The notes under the pieces: generated by a model
Seen by the model: the letters and a program-made list of their open reading frames with translations, nothing else
Told to the model about the DNA's origin: nothing
The model's database searches: none
Made by a program: the position numbers and the translations under genes
From: Ophiocordyceps camponoti-saundersi (nom. inval.)
Taxonomy: Eukaryota; Ascomycota; Sordariomycetes; Hypocreales; Ophiocordycipitaceae
Direction of reading: 5' to 3'
Assembly: GCA_003339415.1 (NCBI GenBank)
Contig: PDHQ01000117.1
Coordinates: 1-64,000 of the forward strand
Length of the DNA: 64,000 nucleotides
Shown here: one piece after another, positions 1-11,519 of the stretch
How the letters are laid out: the number at the start of each line of letters is the position of its first letter
How positions within the stretch are numbered: position 1 is the first letter of the stretch

Positions 1-79
<79 letters not shown>
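1..79. repeat. poly-G tract
   Basis: Seventy-eight G residues interrupted by a single T at 46. Could be a genuine homopolymer, a G-quadruplex former, or a sequencing/assembly artefact at a low-quality end. Confidence 0.95.
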
Positions 80-607
80 CGGTTTATAGGGACGGGGGGA
101 GAGGGAAGGGGATGTGATTAGGGGAGGAGAAACCAAAGAGCCTACGAAGCTGTCTTAGCGGAGGCTACCATGTGGCATCGTTGTGGAGGAGGCCAAGGAG
201 CCAAGCCTGCTCGGCAGTGGAGCGTCACATCCGGGATCGTTGGCGTCGTCTCGAGCTGAAGTCTGAGGCGTAGCACCGGGATGTTCCGGGGCGCCGAGAA
301 GCGGAAGCGACCGGACGGGGTAGACTATGATCAATCCGGCGGGGGAAAAAAGGAAGGACGGAGGGAGCTGGCCTTGCTGTCTAAGTGAAGGTACGTAGAA
401 GCAAAGACGAAGAAGAAAGGTGAGCATGGATGTTAGGTAACTGGTATGTAAGAACTGTTGGATAGGTGGTTCTAGGGTGGCTTATTCCCTCTCCCCCCCT
501 GTCTGTCTAGAATGTCTGCGTGACTTTGAACAACAAAGCCGGACGAACCACGTGCTTCTCTCTGGCCGGAACCAGGCAAAAGAAGGGAAAGAAGAAAAGA
601 AAGGTTA

Positions 608-628
608 TAGAGAGAGAGAGAGAGAGAG
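608..628. repeat. (GA)n microsatellite
   Basis: Run of alternating GA in a wider homopurine segment. Confidence 0.9.
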
Positions 629-1135
629 TATTGCGGGATTTGAGAGGGAGGAGCAGGAGGAGTATGTATGAGACCCAATAACACGAGGGTTATGGATTCG
701 TGGAAATGTCAAGTCGCCGTTCCGGGTTACCGGCCGGAAGAAGGCGAAGACGGAAAGAAAAGAAGTCAAGACGAGAATAGAAAAGTGAGTAAGAGTGAGA
801 AAGTGTTAGTGAGGGAAGAGAAACACACACAAGTGAAAACGAAAGAGAGAGAGAGAGAGGGGGAGAGAGACATGGTCAAATAGATGGACCTAACAAAGTG
901 GATGACACCAACGGACCCGGCCGTCGTCACAGACCTGGTCGTAGGTGATACTCCGAGGCCGTCAGATGAGTCGGTCCTTGGCATCGACGTTTTTTTTTTT
1001 TTGCTTCTTTGCTGGATGGACCTGCACTTAGGAGTATAGCTCGATGAGGCGGGCTTTTGTCGTCGCCCTTATCTTTGCCTCTTATAGAAGAGAGACGGAC
1101 TCCGCTCTTCAACGGTGTGAGAGGGTTCGTTGCTT

Positions 1136-1208
1136 GCTGCTGCTACTACCACTACTGCTACTACTACTACCACTACCACTACCACTATCTCTCTCTCTCT
1201 CTCTCTGT
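1136..1208. repeat. (TAC/CCA)n followed by (CT)n microsatellite
   Basis: Triplet repeat of TAC/CAC type running directly into a CT dinucleotide run and a pyrimidine-rich stretch. Confidence 0.85.
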
Positions 1209-1574
1209 CTTCTCTTCCTTTTTGCCCATCGCTCCCCCCCCCCTCTCTCTCCCCATTCTTCCCCCTTATCTATTCTATTCTTGATCATTCGCCCCTCCCT
1301 ACCCTCCTCCTACCTTGTTGTCCCTCTCCCTCTCCATCCTGCTCCTCCTCCTCCGCTACCCTTCCCCCCCCCCCCCCTCCTCTCCCCTGCGCGCTAAATA
1401 AAAGCATCCCATACCAGACTGTCCTTTCGGCTTGACCCATTATTATAATAGTAGGGTATTTATCTGCGAGGCCCGCGGCTATCGGCTCGTTTTCTTTTGT
1501 TTTATTTCTTTATTTCCTTCAAGCGGGAAAGAAAAAGCGACATCAGAGCGCCTTCTTGTGTGACGGTCACAGTC

Positions 1575-2943
1575 ATGAACTCTCACTCTATCGTCAGCCA
1601 TTTCCTCGATAAGCCGGGCGACCTCGGTGTCGTTGCTGTTGGCTTCTCCGGTGGTCAGGTATGACGTCCTTTTCCTTGTTTTCTTTTCTTTTTCCTTTCT
1701 TTCTTTGTCTCTTGTTTTCCTATTGCTTTCTCTTGTTTCTCCCCTTGTTAAAGAGACGTTTCTACCATATGTATATGCGTGTGTGTGTACAGATATGTAT
1801 GTCTATATACTATGTCTATCCCCCCCCTCCCTCATCCCCTCCCCCTCCCTATCAACCACCCCTGGCATCCATCCCAGCTGCATCCTCTTGCTAGCGACTA
1901 CGACGTTCCCCTGGCCCTAGTCTCTCAAAGAGTTGCGCATCACAAGATGGCAAATAATGACACGCCCTAGCAAAAAGCCGGAGTCGACGCCGGACCAGCC
2001 GCCCTCATCAAAACCGGTCTCATACAGCAAATCCGCGATGAACTCGGTTATCGAATCCACGGCGACTCCGAGGTCAACGAGTATCGTCACCTCGTGCAGG
2101 ACTCAGATTCCGATTACCGCGGCATGAAGAACCCGAAAACGGTCTCTGCCGTCAACAAGGAGCTTGCGAATCAGGTTTATCAGCACGCGTCCGAGGGTCG
2201 TCTTGTCCTTACCCTTGGCGGCGATCATAGCATCGCCATCGGTACGCTCGCCGGATGCGCAAAGGCTACGCGGGAGAGGCTCGGTAGCGACATTGCCGTC
2301 ATCTGGGTCGACGCCCATGCCGATATCAACACGCCCGAGACGAGCGACAGCGGTAACATTCACGGCATGCCTGTGGCCTTTGCTACCGGCCTCGCCCGCG
2401 ATGACAAGGATGAGTACTTTGGCTGGATCAAAGACGACATGCGCGTCAGCGTCCGGAAGCTTGTCTATATCGGTCTGCGCGACGTAGATCCGGGGGAGAA
2501 GAAGATTTTGCGCGACCATGGTATCAAGGCTTTCTCCATGTACGATGTCGACCGGTAAGATGCCTCCCTCTCCTTCTTATGTGTTCCTGCCCATTGGATC
2601 TTTAACCTCTGACGTCTTTTTTCCCCCTTGCAGCCATGGCATCAGCCGCGTCATGGAAATGGCTCTCGCCCACATCGGCACCAACACGCCCATCCACCTG
2701 TCCTTCGACGTCGACGCCCTCGACCCCATGTGGGCTCCGAGCACCGGCACGCCCGTACGTGGCGGCCTGACTCTGCGCGAGGGTGACTTTATCTGCGAGA
2801 GCGTCCATCAGACGGGTCAGCTTGTGGCCATAGACCTTGTCGAGGTCAACCCCAGTCTGGCCGCCACCGAGGCCGGCGCCCAGGAGACGATACGGGCCGG
2901 CTGCTCGCTGGTGCGCTGTGCTCTAGGCGAGACGCTGCTCTAG
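1575..2943 (+). CDS. agaA: arginase
   Basis: Hydrolyses L-arginine to ornithine and urea, the first step of arginine catabolism. Three exons: 1575-1658, 1971-2554, 2634-2943 (325 aa), introns phase 0 and phase 2. Mn-binding ureohydrolase motifs are all visible: GGDHS, then DAHADINTPE, then SFDVDALDP, and EVNPSLA near the end. The start gives the usual fungal N-terminus leading into a GGQ/KAGVD junction across intron 1. The first intron (312 nt) is unusually long for this window and pyrimidine-rich; the second is 79 nt. Length is normal for fungal arginases. Function is secure; the symbol follows Aspergillus usage (CAR1 in yeast). Confidence 0.96.
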
Positions 2944-3739
2944 CCAACCAAAAATCCAAAAAGAAAAGAAGACGAGCGAGTAGACAGGGGGGGGGGGCAA
3001 AGGGGGCAAAGGGAGGGGAGGTTGGTTGCTTTAGATTGCATATGGCTTCTTTACTTTTCTGTCGGGCCTCGATCGGACGACAGCGGTGTCAAAATGGGGC
3101 GGAATTTGCATTGTACGTGTGCAGGATACTGTCGGTAAGACTCTCTACAAGTGTTTCGTTCCCGACAACGGAGACTGGTTGGCTGCAGGCTTCATGCAGG
3201 GGAGCGGCTCTGTCCACGATCGTCTCGCCCTGTCAGGGCTGGTTGTGTCCGTCACCCAATCTGAAGAGAGGTCATCGTCGGGCTGCTCAACCGCATTAGC
3301 AAGGTAGCTTACGGGTCAATTGGAAACTGCATAGATGATTTGCCCGCCAGAAAAAGTCCGGTATGTAAGTACATGCTGAATCGAGGCAGCGTGACGAGAC
3401 GATGCCTTACAACGGGTTCCGGCCCAAAGTTGGAGCCGTGGAACAAAACAGAGACGAGCCAACACACAGACGTAATTGCCACACGAGAATCCGACTCGCC
3501 GCCGACTTTGGGCGCAGCAGATTGGGCTGCCCGTCCCAGGGGGGGGGGGGAGAATAAGGAAAGGCGGGCAAGCTCGGGAATACGACGCGATCAGCCGTTC
3601 ACAAACATTATGCACATATGTATGTTTGTACGTACAAGGATATCTCGCGTGATGGCTACCTATTTAGCCATGTAGTATCCATCCGCGCCTCTCTGTTCGA
3701 CGACGAGAGCTCGGCCCTCATCTTCGTCGCCGTCACGCC
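2944..3739. other. intergenic
   Basis: Arginase 3'UTR and promoter of the next gene, with a G run at 2988-2997 and another near 3541-3551. ORFs on both strands lack recognisable domains and codon structure; nothing else seen. Confidence 0.6.
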
Positions 3740-4488
3740 ATGGCGGCCATGTCGCTGGTAAGCGGCACCTCACTGGGCTACTCATACGGTAGCCGTCGCG
3801 TGGTCGGTCACATCCGCACCTACAACTGGCCTCCATGGCAGCTCAACTTCTGGATCTTCGTCATGCTGCTGGCTTCGTCCAGTATCGTCGGCGTCTTTTC
3901 TCTCTTCATCCAGATGCAGACACAGCTGGATCTACCGGTGCCATGGTAAGCAGCCTCACGCCTAGCGAGTGCGACCTGGGCTAATCACGGTCTCTCTTCT
4001 CTCTCACTCTCTCTCACGAAAAGGTATTTCCCATACTACGTCACCGTCGGCTGCCTCGCCATACTCTTCATCGCGGGGCTCTTCTGGCTTATCGCCACTC
4101 GGAGACTGCTACCGGCTTTCGTCATGATAGGCGCCTTCATGCTCTTCGTCATGTGGCTTGTCGGATTGGTTGTCGTGTCGACTCAGCTTTGGGGGCCCAA
4201 CGGCTCGGTTCAGAACAATTGCAACCTCTTCGTCTTCAGTCAGAATCCGAGTGGTCGCACGGCTGAGACGTTGGCATGGATGCAGCAGAAGAATATTTGT
4301 GAGTGTCGTTTCTTGTTTTTCTCCTCCGTCTTCTTGAGAGATGACATAGAGTGGCTCTACTTCAGAAGAGGCTGCTGACGTGTCGGACAGGCCAATCGTG
4401 GCATCTCGTCTTTTCCATGGCGCTGATCGGAGCCATCTTTCTCGTCTGGGTTATGATCATGGCATATCAAGTCTTTGCCAACTCATGA
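3740..4488 (+). CDS. four-TM MARVEL-like membrane protein
   Basis: Exons 3740-3945, 4024-4298, 4391-4488 (192 aa). Four hydrophobic segments at about residues 35-57, 70-92, 98-125 and 163-190, with a short loop containing two Cys between TM3 and TM4, fit the fungal MARVEL/non-classical export four-TM fold. Both introns (78 and 92 nt) sit in the usual places and restore frame exactly (TG|G and T|GC codons). A second ATG at 3749 could also serve as start. The family is fungal and associated with plasma-membrane organisation; a specific role cannot be stated from this sequence. Confidence 0.8.
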
Positions 4489-5127
4489 CCGGTCGCACAG
4501 CACTTTGCCTTATCGATGCCCCCCTCAACTTACATACATACATACACACAACGTGACTTTTGTCTGACAGCATCCTATCGCGGGGGACAAAACAAATGGA
4601 ATAAAACCCAAAACTTGGGGACGATCACGATGCTATATCGATGACAAGCTTGGGGGGCGCGTTTCGCAGCCAGGTACAGCAACAACTGACGCAACCACCA
4701 TCGTCTCAGGGTCTTCTTCGTCCTGGACAAAGCCCCCCTAAACAAAAACCCAGGCTGAGAGACTTTGACCGGGAGCACCGGCGGCGCGACTTTAAACTTC
4801 CTGCAGCACAGGCCCTGGGGTCCCGATCGGGTGTCCAGAGGCTGAGAGGGATGTGGGCGAGTAAGACAGGCGAGAGAGGGGTCGTATGACGTAGGTCGTT
4901 GCTGGTTTAGTTGGTTGGATCTCTGTCTGCCTTGCAGCCAGCCCGATTCACTTCCAAGGTCATCGGCAAGCGTGCCGTCATGGCGAGGGGAAGGAATGGG
5001 GGTTTGGCCTTTGCATGGTCGCGTATTTAAATCCGTCAAAGGCCCTGCCTGGCTTCATCCTTTGGTCCTCAGACTTACACACACCTTGATATATCGTCTA
5101 CCTACTACCTTTTAGAAAAAGAACATC
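4489..5127. other. intergenic with promoter of the small protein gene
   Basis: Contains a TACATACATACACACA microsatellite near 4534-4552 just after the membrane protein stop, and an AT-rich TATA-like element (TATTTAAAT, about 5023-5031) about 100 nt upstream of the next ATG. No gene recognised. Confidence 0.55.
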
Positions 5128-5486
5128 ATGGATTTCATCAAGAACGCCGCCCAAGGTGTCAAGGGCAGTTCCGGCAACAACAACAACCAACAACAGGGCG
5201 GCGAGAAGATGGACTACGTCGACAAGGGTCAGTAACCTGGTCGTCCTGTGCGTCTCTTGCAGCAGCAGTAACTGATGAGATGCGTAGCCTTCGACAAGGC
5301 CACTCAGAAGTCCGGACACCACATCGACCGCAATACGCAAGAGAAAATCACCGACGCTGGCCGCCATGCGTATGAGAATGCGACTGGGTAAGATTCGTCG
5401 TTCTTCCAGTGCATAGTCGGTATTATTCATCGTGCATTGCTGACGGCCTGCTCAGAAAGAAGGTCAACCCTAAGATCTCCAACTAG
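5128..5486 (+). CDS. conserved small fungal protein of unknown function
   Basis: Exons 5128-5227, 5288-5387, 5456-5486 give 76 aa, with phase 1 and phase 2 introns restoring frame. The product starts MDFIKNAAQGVKG, has an Asn/Gln/Gly-rich hinge, then a helical DYVDKAFDKATQK and EKITDAGRHAYENATG part, and ends KKVNPKISN. This layout (MDF.K.A..GVKG, then EKITD.GR.AYE..TGKKV.PK) is a widespread small cytosolic family in Sordariomycetes, often reported as highly or stress-expressed. No catalytic motif, signal peptide or TM. A TATA-like box about 100 nt upstream would fit strong inducible expression (inference). Confidence 0.85.
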
Positions 5487-6010
5487 ATTAGCAGGCTTGG
5501 ACCGGGCATGGCGTTCCCATTGGGAGGATAGTTTGTGTATTGCTGCTACCGGAAAATTGAGTACCACTTCTTGAACTTTCACCCAACCAACAGCAACCAT
5601 CGCATCGCCAGTATTTATGTACATGGCAATGGAGATCTCGTTCTGGGCGCTGAGTAATTCGGCCGCGGTGCCCTGGCAACGAGAGCGCTGTGATGATGGC
5701 GCGTCGACCGCTGATGCTTGCCAGTGGACGCCCCACGCTTCAGTGGTTGGACAGCGGCCAACAGCGCACAACACGCTGTCATACTAGGAGAGGCCGGGCC
5801 TGTAAGCCCCCGCTCGTATACTCGTATTGGGATAAAAAAAAATCACACACGAGGCTGCCCAAGCCTTTGCCGTACATTTATATGTATGCACATGCGATTA
5901 CGCCTTGTTCGGCTACAAGCCCAACTGTATGTACGACTTGACTCATATCTCCGCACATCGCACACGACGACAACCTCTTGGGCGCCGCCCCCTTCTTTGG
6001 GCCATGCGTC
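5487..6010. other. intergenic
   Basis: 3'UTR of the small gene and promoter/5'UTR of the coiled-coil gene; short overlapping ORFs without support. Confidence 0.55.
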
Positions 6011-9000
6011 ATGGCTGATGGCGAGAGTCACGATGGCATCATCGCCGAACCGCCTCCGCCAAACTCGCCCAAGGCTGTAGAAGGAAATGCCGCTGCTCCC
6101 GCTCGAACGCCGCGCCAGGTGCCGTCGCCGTCGCGCGATAGCAGTCAGATCGGAACCATGGCCATCGACGAGACCCGCGAGTTAGAAGATTCTCTGTCCG
6201 AGGAGGCGGTGCGTCAACATCTCAACGACGTCGAGTCCAGCTTTCTGCCCGCGTTATCGCCCATCGCCACGGGATCTTCCGCCGCCGCCGCGGGAATCGA
6301 CGACACTTATCTATTCGACTCGCCCGAGAAGTCTGCGCCGCGCATCGGCGACGAAATCGATACCGACGCCAACCGCCCGGAATTTGACTCGTCGCCGACG
6401 GCAGCTGCAGTCGCTAGGGGCTTGTCTCGCATCAAGTCTCGTGGCGGCGATGCTAGAAACCTCCCGTCCGCCGTCGCAAGCGGACGCGACGACGCCGAAA
6501 ACGTCGGCACAGATGATGCCGCGACCGGCGTCCGGTCTCGGGCCGAGAGCGTCGATGTCGGCGCCTCCACAGAGACTCCCTCTTTGCGGCTTGGTCGGCG
6601 ACCCAACAAGTTTCTCCGCAGCCGACATTCGAGCGAGCGCTCCTCCACCTCATCCTTCATCACAAATCCCGAATCACACGGTGACAGCGACGCGACGGTC
6701 GGCCTTGGGCTCGGACTCGACTACGCCCTACACTCGGGTGGCGCCTTGCCCACCCTAGGCACGTCCCGAGCCCCCAGTCATCCGCTTCCTCGATCGACCA
6801 GCATCGGCAGCATGGCATCTGGTCTCGGGAACGACGACTTGGACGCTGCCGCTCGCCAGCTTTCGCCGCTCGTCGAGATCGACAGCCGTCCTCAGACGCG
6901 CCAAGGCGACCCGAACAAGACGCCCAGGCAGCCCTCCAAGGACGTCATCGACACCGCACCCACCGACACGGTGATAGCCCAACACGTCAGGAGCGTCCAG
7001 GTCCCCGAGTCTGTGGCGAAGGAGTACAAGTTTAACAACGGGCTCCAAACGCCGAGGAGGCCTCCCCCGGTCGCCGCCGGGGGCACGGCAAGTCGCGGAG
7101 GTCGGAGTCTGACTCTCAAAGAGCAGAGCAGCACCATCGAGAGACTATCCAAGGAAAACTTCGACCTGAAGCTCAAGGTCATGTTTCTCAGCGATCGGCT
7201 AGACAAGCTCTCCGAGGAAGGCATCCGTGAGATGATATCGGAAAATGTCGACCTCAAGACCAACCTCGCCGTTCTGCAGCGGGATAACAAGGTTCTCAGG
7301 AAGAGGGTCAAGGAGCTGGAGCGCAATGCGAGGGAGGACGACAATCGGCCAAGCACCGCCCGCAGCGGCACATCCTCGATAGGTCAGGCTTCGAGGGCGG
7401 ACGACGAGGAGATACGGGAGCGCGAAGAGGAGCTCATCTACCTACGCGAACGCGTCGAGGAATATGCCATTGAGATCGAGCGGTTACGCAATGATGCTGT
7501 CCATAGAGAGTCCGAGAAGAGGAAGCTGGCAGACATGGTCAAGACTTCTGGCGAGCGAAACAGCGAAGGCCTCGGACGCCAGGAGGAAGCCGACGTGTGG
7601 AAGGACTTGCTCGAGCAGGAGACGGCGCGCCGGGAGCAGGCGGACGAGGAGAACAGAAGGCTACGGGACGAGGTCTTCCGGATCAAGAGAGAGGCCTCTT
7701 CGGGCGGCAGTCGAACCGCGCAACACACGACCAACATCTACAACATCGGCAAGAAGCCACGCGATTGCGACCCGTCACCGTCGCGCCCCGTCTCCCACGT
7801 ATCAGGCGGAGGCGAGGGAGAATCCAACGCAAACTTTAGCTCTGCGACGACACTGGTTGAAGAACTGCGTCGCGAGAGCGAACAACTGCGACACGAGAAC
7901 GCTGAGCTGCGACGCGAAGTTGGCGCTCAGACTTCGATGCTGACGTCGAGGAATCGCGAAAAGGAGCGCTTGTACCAGGAAATCGAGGATCTAAAAATCG
8001 CGCAGCGTCGGCACGTCAGCGGAAGCGGCGGCGGCGGCGGCGGCCTCGTGGTAGCCCCGTCGACGGTGGACAGCATCCTCGAGCGGTCGGCGTCTCGAGC
8101 CGGGGGTGAAAGACCTCATTCTCGTGGCAGTGGCAAGACGAAACTAACGACGGCAGACGAAGGAGAAGAGCAGCGGGAGGAACTAGAGAATCGACTGGCC
8201 GAGATGCGCGACAAGGTCAGCGAGGTGAGGCTGCAGAACCAGGAGCTCCAGCGCGAGCTCGAGTCTTGCATGGAGGACTTTGAGACGGCGATGGAGGGCA
8301 AGCGACAGGCCGAGGAGGCGGCCGCCTCGCTGCGAGAAGACGTCGACACGGCCGTGGGCGACCTGGTGGCGCTGCAGGCGGAGAGGGACGAGGCGCTGCG
8401 CGAGCAGGGCGACATGGAGGAGCAGTTTGAGGCGCTGCGGCGGGAGGCGCAGGAGGAGATTGACGCTCTCGAGGCCGAGGCGGACGAACGCAACGAGGAG
8501 GTGCAGCGCGTCCAGGCAGAATTGAGGGAACGCTCAGAGAACTTTGACGCCTTGCAGGAAGAGATGCGGAAGCTGAGCGAAGCCCTCGTGCGGCTCGAAG
8601 ACGAGCAGGACGCCAAGATACGACGGATCGAGAACCTGGAGGGCGAGCTCGAGACCTCGAACCGGGAGCTGGAGGAGCTCGAAGTCAAGCTGCTCGAGGC
8701 CAACGAGAAGAACCAGCGGCTGGCGGTGCAGCAGGAGTCATCACAGGGCGAGATTGAGTTCCTGCGCGAGGAGCAAGAAGCCGACAAGATGCGCATCGGC
8801 GAGGTCGAGGCGGCGCTCACGCAAGCCGATCAGAGTCTACGCGAGGAGAGGGACCGGGCGCGGGAACTCGACAGCCGGCTGCAACAGGAGAGGATACAGC
8901 GAGAGAAGGTGGCCGACCGGGAGAAGGAGGAAGTTCAGCAGGTAGTGGACGAACTCAACCGGGACGCTTCCAAAGCACGCGACGAGATGCGGCGACTGCG

Positions 9001-10383
9001 TAAGAACCTGTCGTCGCGCGAGGTCGAGGCTACGGAGTGGAAGGAGAGGTTACTCGAGCTGGAGAATAACCTGCGAGAGGCGCTGGGCGATCTGAACGGG
9101 ACGCGCTCGTCGCTGCTCAAGGTAGGGGAATTCCTCTTGCCCCTTTGTGTGTTCTTTTTTATTCAGTTCCTCGCCTTCTGACAAACCCCCCCTTTTCCTT
9201 TCAGTCGATTGCCAAGCTGCAGCGCGAGCTGGAGAATACGGTCCGCGATCTGGACACGACGAGAGCGTCGGCGGCGGAGAAGGATCGGATCATCAAGCAG
9301 CGTGACGCTCTACTGGAGTCGCACGCGTTGGAGAGCCGGCGGGTAGCGGAAATGCTGGACAAGGAGCGGGTGGCCCATCGCAACACCAAGGCGCAGTTTG
9401 AGCAGTTCCGGCGGACGAACCAGCACCTGACGCAGACGACCAGCTCTCAGGACCTGAGGATCGCCGAGCTGGAGAGCACTCGGGGCCAGGAGCGCAAGCG
9501 GATGGCGGCGCTGGAGCAGGCGGCGCGGGAGCAGCTCCGGGAGCGCAACGAGCTGCTGCTGACGCTGTGGCATCGTCTCAGCGCTCTGTGCGGGCGCGAA
9601 TGGATGAACAGCAACACGCTGGTAGACCGGCAGGCGGTGCCGTCGGTCGAGGTCATCGCCAACCGGCTACCGGGCTTCTCCAAGAACCTGCTGGCGGCGG
9701 TCAAGACGACGGAGGGGGTGCTGGGGGCGCTCCGGGCCAAGGCCGAAGCGGTGGAGCGCGATCTCCAGCGCGAGTACCGGGCCCTCGAAGACGGTCTCGC
9801 GATGCGGGTTAAGAAGCTGGACCGGCTGGAGACGATGGTGAGGAACTCGGTCATGAACCCGGGGGAGCCTCTGCCGTCGCGGGTGCAGCATCTCGAGGAC
9901 GCGCTACGACAGCTCAAGGTGGAGAACGCGACTCTCCGGTCAGCGCACGAGGCGCGAAGCAGGATGTCTAAGTCGAACCATCCATCCGACGCGGGCTTGG
10001 AAGGCGTTGGCGGCGGCGCGGCCGGATCGCCGTTCGTGCCGCGCGGACCAGGAGACCGGGACCGAAGCCGGTCGTCGCGGGGCGGACGCGGAGAGCGGGG
10101 CAGTCGGGACTCGGTGGTGGTGACGACGACGTCATCGTCGACGGAGGCTCTCCCGATGATGGGCGGCGGCATGGACGTGGCGCTCGCGGGGGAGGCGGCG
10201 CCGGGGCCGATGGGGAACGAGCGACGATGGATGCTCCGCCTTCGAGACCTGGAGTTTAAGTTGAGGCTTGAGCGTGAGGGCCGTAACCAGGACCGTCAGG
10301 CGGCTCGACAGCGGCTGGGTAGTCTCGAGACGGAGATTCGGGAGCTGCGTGATAGGCGGAGGCGGACTTCTGATGTTGATTGA
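6011..10383 (+). CDS. apsB: CM1-domain microtubule-organising-centre coiled-coil protein (ApsB/Mto1 type)
   Basis: Two exons, 6011-9121 and 9205-10383, 1429 aa. The N-terminal 350 residues are Ser/Pro/Asp-rich and disordered. Residues about 365-440 hold a centrosomin motif 1 (CM1): SLTLKEQ, then IERLSKENFDLKLKVMFLSDRL and a leucine heptad region. The rest is almost continuous coiled coil (about 475-570, 620-1040 and into exon 2), with a short Gly run near 8029-8042. CM1 proteins recruit gamma-tubulin complexes; fungal ApsB and fission yeast Mto1 act at spindle pole bodies and septal MTOCs, affecting nuclear positioning. Start chosen at MADGES; an in-frame ATG at 5978 would add 11 residues. 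The 83-nt intron is phase 0. Confidence 0.9.
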
Positions 10384-11519
10384 TGTGGTGATGGTGATGG
10401 GGGAGGAGTGGAAGGAGGAGGAGGAGGAGGAGGAGGAGGAGGCCTTGTATTTACTTACATACGTTTGTACGCTCACATACCCCCTTTGTTTTTTTGTTGT
10501 TGCATTGTACATTTATATCCCTTCCAAGCAGACAGACATTGATTATAGATATATCTATTCAGCATGACGAGACGGTGAAGTCGTGATTTCGAAATGTAGG
10601 AACTAGGCTCGTGTTCTCGCCTATTAGCTTGCGCCTCTTGGTTACACTGCCTCCTACCCTGGCGATAAAGTGTCTGAGCTTATTCCTTGTATGTATGTAC
10701 TCCATACGCATCTGTTTAAGCATAATGCAGGTACGTGTGATGTATGAATGTATGCATGGAGGTTACTTGAAGAGCCTCATGTCAAGGTTGAGACGGGAAG
10801 TTGAGTCCTAGGGTTGTCTGTTGGCCGATGTCGGCAGTTGGAAACTAACTAACTGTCTTGAGAGCTGACTCCTCTCCTCTCCGTACATAGTCGCTGTATT
10901 TACTGTACGAATATGTGCAAATTCATGGATATATGCATACATACATACACACTCCGTACCCTCCATCGCGTTAACCTGGTAAATCTCTAACAGGCTCTGT
11001 AAATCAAGGCGGAATGCATGTGTAGGTAGCAAAAGCAGGGGCCTCAATTCAGTTCGCACTTGATAACGGACCGTTTAAGCTTCCATATGTCATCTCTCAA
11101 ACAGCTAAGCTGTAAACGACTAGCAAGTATGCATGCACTGTAGTCTGTGAGGTTGAAAAGGGAGAGGTAGGGAGAAGAGGGGAGACAGAACCCTTCTCCT
11201 ACTAATCCGCTTTAGAGTCACCAGTGCAGGGAGATTTTGGATAAAAATATGTCCTTTGTTTTCTGGTACCGATTTATCCATCCATAAGACCTAGGAGAGA
11301 CGGAATATCGTCGCGTCATCTTCCCCTTCTTCAGCTCCCTCCTCCCCTTTCGTGACAACTCCCTACCATGCATGTTGCATCACCTACAATCCTATCCTGA
11401 CACCGATGCCCAGCGTTTCAGCTCTCTCTCGGCATAGACGGCCGCGGTCGTAGTCCTCGTTTCTTGCTCCCTCTCCAGTGATCTGACCAAAGATTTTCAC
11501 ATTTTTTTCCCCCCTCCCG
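10384..11519. other. intergenic
   Basis: Begins with a GAG-rich run (10412-10442), then AT-rich DNA with ATGTATGTA and ATACATACATACAC microsatellites (about 10688-10700, 10932-10952). No gene recognised. Confidence 0.6.
10412..10442. repeat. (GAG)n microsatellite
   Basis: Ten or so GAG units directly after the CM1 gene stop. Confidence 0.9.

Larger units (their letters stand above)
80..1574. other. low-complexity intergenic region
   Basis: No recognisable gene. It holds a purine-rich half (about 480-880, with GA runs near 610-628 and 845-870), a T run near 990, a TAC/CCA-type triplet repeat (about 1136-1187) and a pyrimidine-rich half (about 1188-1390). Short ORFs here are products of the repeats. 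The last part is the arginase promoter and 5'UTR. Confidence 0.6.

Noticed and set aside
9447..10172. 241-codon minus-strand ORF over the CM1 gene
   Set aside because: Ser/Arg-rich antisense of a coiled-coil gene; composition artefact.
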